From Candidatus Hodarchaeota archaeon (GTDB lineage Archaea > Asgardarchaeota > Heimdallarchaeia > Hodarchaeales > YT1-039): a DNA stretch of 5,919 nt. The notes under the pieces were generated by a model. It searched no databases. It saw nothing but the letters and a program-made list of their open reading frames with translations, and was not told the DNA's origin. The position numbers and the translations under genes are program-made. This document shows, piece after piece, positions 5,104 to 5,919 of the stretch (the stretch's first letter is position 1; every line of letters begins with the position of its first letter). The stretch lies in the NCBI GenBank assembly GCA_016840025.1, contig JAEOTF010000476.1, forward strand, positions 1 to 5,919, given 5' to 3'.

Positions 5104-5919
5104 TTATGCAGCCAATTTTTCAGCAAGCCTGTAAAGATTCTTATCGAGTGGCTTCCAAGTATTACATGCATAATCTAAATCAACAGAGACAAGACGATTA
5201 TCTTTGAGACCAATCATCTTGTTTTTAGCTCCACTCAAAAAGACTTCAATCGCCTTGGCACCAAACAAATTCGCCAATAGTCGACTGCGAGCCGTCGGCG
5301 ATCCTCCTCGTTGTATATATCCAAGGGTACTTAATCTAACTTCAAACGGGGTGTTCTTCTCAATATATTCGGCTACGGACGACGTATTTCCTATGCCTTC
5401 CGCAGCCACGATTATCGTCGTAGCTTTACCTCGCTCTTCATAACCTTTTGTTATTTCACATATCTTTTGTAAGCTCCACTTAATTTCAGGGACTAGAATA
5501 ATTCCTGCTCCAGCTGCTAGACCTACCTCTAACGCTAGAAATCCTCTATTTCTGCCCATCACTTCTACCACAAATACTCGTTCATGGGATAGAGCAGTAT
5601 CACGAATTTTATCGATGGCATTGAGAGCCGTATTGACCGCCGTATCGAAGCCTATGGTTGTATCCGTTCCCGCGACATCATTGTCTATAGTTGCAGGTAT
5701 TCCAATAATAGGAATATCAATAAGCGTCCCTAATTTCATCGCACCTTTAAAGGAGCCTTCTCCTCCTATGACTATAAGCCCGTCAATTTGATTCTCTCTG
5801 AGCACCTCAACTCCCCTTTGAACGCCTTCATTAGTCTTAAATTCGGGACATCTCGCACTTTTCAGAAAGGTTCCACCTAGATGTATGATTTTACCCACAG
5901 AACGTAAGTCTAATGGAAC
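5104..5919 (-). CDS. pfkA: 6-phosphofructokinase, PfkA family, 5' end outside the window
   Basis: Phosphorylates fructose 6-phosphate to fructose 1,6-bisphosphate in glycolysis. The frame stays open to the window edge, so the visible 271 residues lack about 60 N-terminal residues, including the first Gly-rich phosphate loop. The GTG at 5898 is an internal Val, since PLDLRS upstream of it fits the family. Visible motifs: GGTFLKSAR (15-23), GGEGS (52-56), PATIDND (75-81), GTDTTIGFDTA (84-94), MGR (121-123), E174, R195 and YIQRGGSP (201-208). By E. coli numbering G104 is kept, as in ATP-dependent enzymes, while position 124 is Ala (Gly in ATP types, Lys in PPi types), D103 is Glu and H249 is Tyr. 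The catalytic Asp in TIDND is present. ATP is therefore the more likely phosphoryl donor, without certainty. PfkA enzymes are patchily distributed in archaea, so lateral acquisition from bacteria is plausible. It lies upstream of nadM on the same strand. Confidence 0.95.
   Translation of the reverse strand, partial: VPLDLRSVGKIIHLGGTFLKSARCPEFKTNEGVQRGVEVLRENQIDGLIVIGGEGSFKGAMKLGTLIDIPIIGIPATIDNDVAGTDTTIGFDTAVNTALNAIDKIRDTALSHERVFVVEVMGRNRGFLALEVGLAAGAGIILVPEIKWSLQKICEITKGYEERGKATTIIVAAEGIGNTSSVAEYIEKNTPFEVRLSTLGYIQRGGSPTARSRLLANLFGAKAIEVFLSGAKNKMIGLKDNRLVSVDLDYACNTWKPLDKNLYRLAEKLAA

Noticed and set aside
5204..5443. Plus-strand ORF of 79 codons opposite pfkA
   Set aside because: It is antisense to conserved PfkA sequence with no promoter or ribosome-binding site.

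Overview
The window looks like chromosomal DNA of an AT-rich archaeon. Three lines of evidence support this. A DUF99/UPF0215 protein and an archaeal-type NMN adenylyltransferase (NadM) are both present. Promoter-like sequences are archaeal TATA boxes rather than -35/-10 pairs. Several starts are TTG preceded by GGTG or GAGG Shine-Dalgarno cores. The mix of an SMC5/6-like ATPase, RpiA and a bacterial-type PfkA would suit a TACK archaeon such as a Bathyarchaeia member, but the lineage is an inference from gene content only. No mobile element, CRISPR array, tRNA or rRNA was seen.

Layout. Positions 1-1450 (minus) hold the N-terminal 483 residues of an SMC-family ATPase whose 3' end lies outside the window. 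Positions 1451-1731 are non-coding and carry its promoter. Positions 1732-2352 (minus) encode a DUF99 endonuclease V-fold protein. A 303-bp divergent intergenic region (2353-2655) carries promoters for both directions. Positions 2656-4419 (plus) form a tight three-gene operon: a coiled-coil protein of unknown function, ribose-5-phosphate isomerase A (rpiA), and a 115-residue protein of unknown function, with gaps of 11 and 16 bp. Converging on it from the minus strand is nadM (4456-5004), which is preceded by a 5'-truncated 6-phosphofructokinase (5104-5919).

Functionally, the right two thirds is central carbon and cofactor metabolism. PfkA makes fructose 1,6-bisphosphate, RpiA interconverts ribose 5-phosphate and ribulose 5-phosphate, and NadM makes NAD+ from NMN and ATP. 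The left third holds a chromosome-structure or repair ATPase and a nuclease-fold protein that may have lost its metal site.

The parts most worth following up are the SMC5/6-like ATPase, the two unknown proteins that bracket rpiA, the DUF99 protein lacking expected acidic residues, and the PfkA with unusual substitutions at two substrate-determining positions. No complete new multi-gene system is evident.
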